Of a stretch of 57,112 bases of DNA, positions 56,150 to 57,112 are shown one piece after another. The DNA lies in NCBI GenBank assembly GCA_015039365.1, contig WION01000330.1, positions 1 to 57,112 on the forward strand, given 5' to 3'. Each line of letters starts with the position of its first letter. Position 1 is the stretch's first letter. The stretch is from Amanita rubescens. Taxonomy: Eukaryota; Basidiomycota; Agaricomycetes; Agaricales; Amanitaceae. The notes under the pieces are model-generated. The model was not told the DNA's origin, made no database searches, and worked only from the letters and a program-made list of their open reading frames with translations. The position numbers were made by a program, and so were the translations under genes.

Positions 56150-56586
56150 CTAGCTCTCCTCTACGTTGTTGACCGCAACAATGATATGCGGTGTCCTCCT
56201 AGGTATCGAGGTTGTGGCGGGCCTCATCATCGTCGTAGGGATGATAACCTGAGGAGTTGTCGACGAAGGCAGATAAGTCATTCGTCTTGATTCCATCCTC
56301 CTGCGTTCCAGTCGGTGGGTGCGTCCGTATACGTTTGGATGAGTTCTTCGTTGTTGGCCTCAAGCGAGTTGAGGAGCTTATGGAGAACCTTGAGTCGTCG
56401 GTTCTCTTCTTTGAGGAGCCGGATGATTCGCTCCTTGGATTGGTCATCCGGGCAGGGGACCGTAGGGGGTAGGGATGTGGCGGCAAAGAGCTGGACGTGC
56501 GACTGATAGTGGAGGAAATCCGAGATTTCCTGGTGGATGCAGGAGAGGCGTTCTCGACCGTCGAAGGCGGCAACGTTGAATGCGGG
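56150..56586 (-). other. Possible coding remnant with a coiled-coil-like stretch
   Basis: In one minus frame the sequence reads ERLSCIHQEISDFLHYQSHV, later DDQSKERIIRLLKEENRRLK and VLHKLLNSLEANNEELIQTY. This is a Leu/Glu/Lys-rich helix that could form a coiled coil. It is open over about 100 residues without a start and ends near 56280. It may be part of a host gene or a retroelement gag-like protein interrupted by the LTRs at both sides. Not recognised. Confidence 0.35.
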
Positions 56587-56885
56587 TGTAACGAGTATAA
56601 CTCGTTATAATAGATACTCGGAGGTATCTAGGTGTGGGATAGCCTGGTAGGGCTCTTCTAGGGGTTCTGGTACACAGTCTATAGCCGTGCTAAGGTCTCT
56701 TCACTCGATGTACACTGAATCCAGTTATATTGGTTCGTGTATCGAGTAAAGAATAAGTGTGTTTGTACATGTTGATGACGTGCTCTATAGTCGCACGTCA
56801 CATAAGTCACGAATACTCTATATACGGTAACTATGGTATCTACAAGATGGAGAGGATCGAGCACGGTAACGGGCTACCCGTTACA
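56587..56885 (-). mobile_element. LTR of a probable Ty3/gypsy element (3' LTR in minus orientation)
   Basis: Bounded by TGTAACG (56587) and CGTTACA (56885), perfect inverted ends of 7 bases, 299 bp long. The right side is followed by CTCTCCCCCACTAG, on the minus strand a polypurine tract CTAGTGGGGGAGAG ending exactly at the LTR. The internal part of the element therefore lies to the right, beyond 56886, and is transcribed leftwards. Confidence 0.7.
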
Positions 56886-57112
56886 CTCTCCCCCACTAGA
56901 TTGAGCCCAAGAGCCCAATCTACACATAGAAGAAGAAGGATATCTCTTCCAGTAGAAGAATAACTGAACTCGAGGTTGAATTGCAGTTCTTCTTCTAAGG
57001 CAGTTGCGTAAATGTCTTTGCAATCGAAATGAAATGCATGGGTAGTCTAACACAATCCCCAACCCCTCCCCCACTAGCCAAAGTCACTGGCTATACGTAG
57101 AGAGGAGCATAT
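56886..57112 (-). mobile_element. Polypurine tract and start of the internal region of the gypsy-like element
   Basis: Polypurine tract at about 56886-56896. Next to it is a hairpin: GATTGAGCCCAAGAGCCCAATC (56901-56922). A second CCTCCCCCACTAG word with an adjacent AGCCAAAGTCACTGGCT hairpin lies at 57066-57092, so the tract-plus-hairpin arrangement is repeated. The window ends before any coding domain appears. Confidence 0.55.

Noticed and set aside
56199..56573. The 124-codon minus-strand frame rich in Ser/Arg as a gene.
   Set aside because: An alternative minus frame over the same bases has a more protein-like Leu/Glu/Lys helix; the Ser/Arg frame is probably its shadow.

Overview
This is a nuclear contig from a basidiomycete fungus, most likely a mushroom-forming agaricomycete. 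The genes are split by short introns of about 45-80 bp. The protein families point the same way: a White collar-1 photoreceptor without a GATA zinc finger, Crinkler-type proteins, DUF6593, the Cys-rich single-pass membrane protein family of mushrooms, and Ty1/copia and probable Ty3/gypsy LTR elements. Gene models were built by hand from reading frames, splice signals and remembered family consensus, so exon ends are approximate unless stated.

Layout. 1-0.9 kb holds the 3' part of an effector-like gene with a nuclease-like end. 1.17-2.14 kb is a terminal-inverted-repeat element. 2.6-4.9 kb is a cytochrome P450. 5.1-14.6 kb is conserved housekeeping and sensory sequence: WDR24/RTC1 (-), ribosomal protein L10 (+), the WC-1 blue-light receptor (+) and mitochondrial pyruvate dehydrogenase kinase (-). 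15.8-17.4 kb is a secreted propeller-like protein (-). A gene-poor stretch is followed by a damaged GT61 glycosyltransferase (-, 19.8-20.8 kb). 21.9-24.6 kb is one Cys-rich membrane protein gene plus decayed paralogues. A 62-residue, 15-cysteine metallothionein lies at 24.9-25.2 kb (-), in three exons too short to appear as a long open frame.

25.8-36.1 kb is a Crinkler island on the minus strand. Copy A is a Crinkler with a P-loop NTPase and a restriction-endonuclease-like end, and carries several frame breaks. Copy B has a PB1-like domain, then the Crinkler ubiquitin-like header, then a protein-kinase-like C-terminus. Copy C is a deleted remnant directly upstream of B. A truncated RRM gene with duplicated 3' fragments sits between A and B. 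This island is the most unusual part of the window.

36.3-50.2 kb returns to dense single-copy genes: RNA polymerase I/III subunit AC40 (+), a DUF6593 protein (-), a beta-sandwich membrane protein (+), a CCCH zinc-finger protein (-), ribokinase (+), a TEY MAP kinase (+), a GT90/CAP10-like glycosyltransferase (+) and a probable 2OG-oxygenase-fold protein (+). From 50.2 kb to the end is repeat territory. It holds a broken copia pol split by a minisatellite-like array of about 1.3 kb, LTR copies in opposite orientations, and a gypsy-like LTR with a polypurine tract.

Apparent frameshifts recur in otherwise well-conserved genes (P450, WC-1, GT61, the beta-sandwich protein). Three of them lie in homopolymer runs, so base-level assembly error must be weighed against real pseudogenisation.
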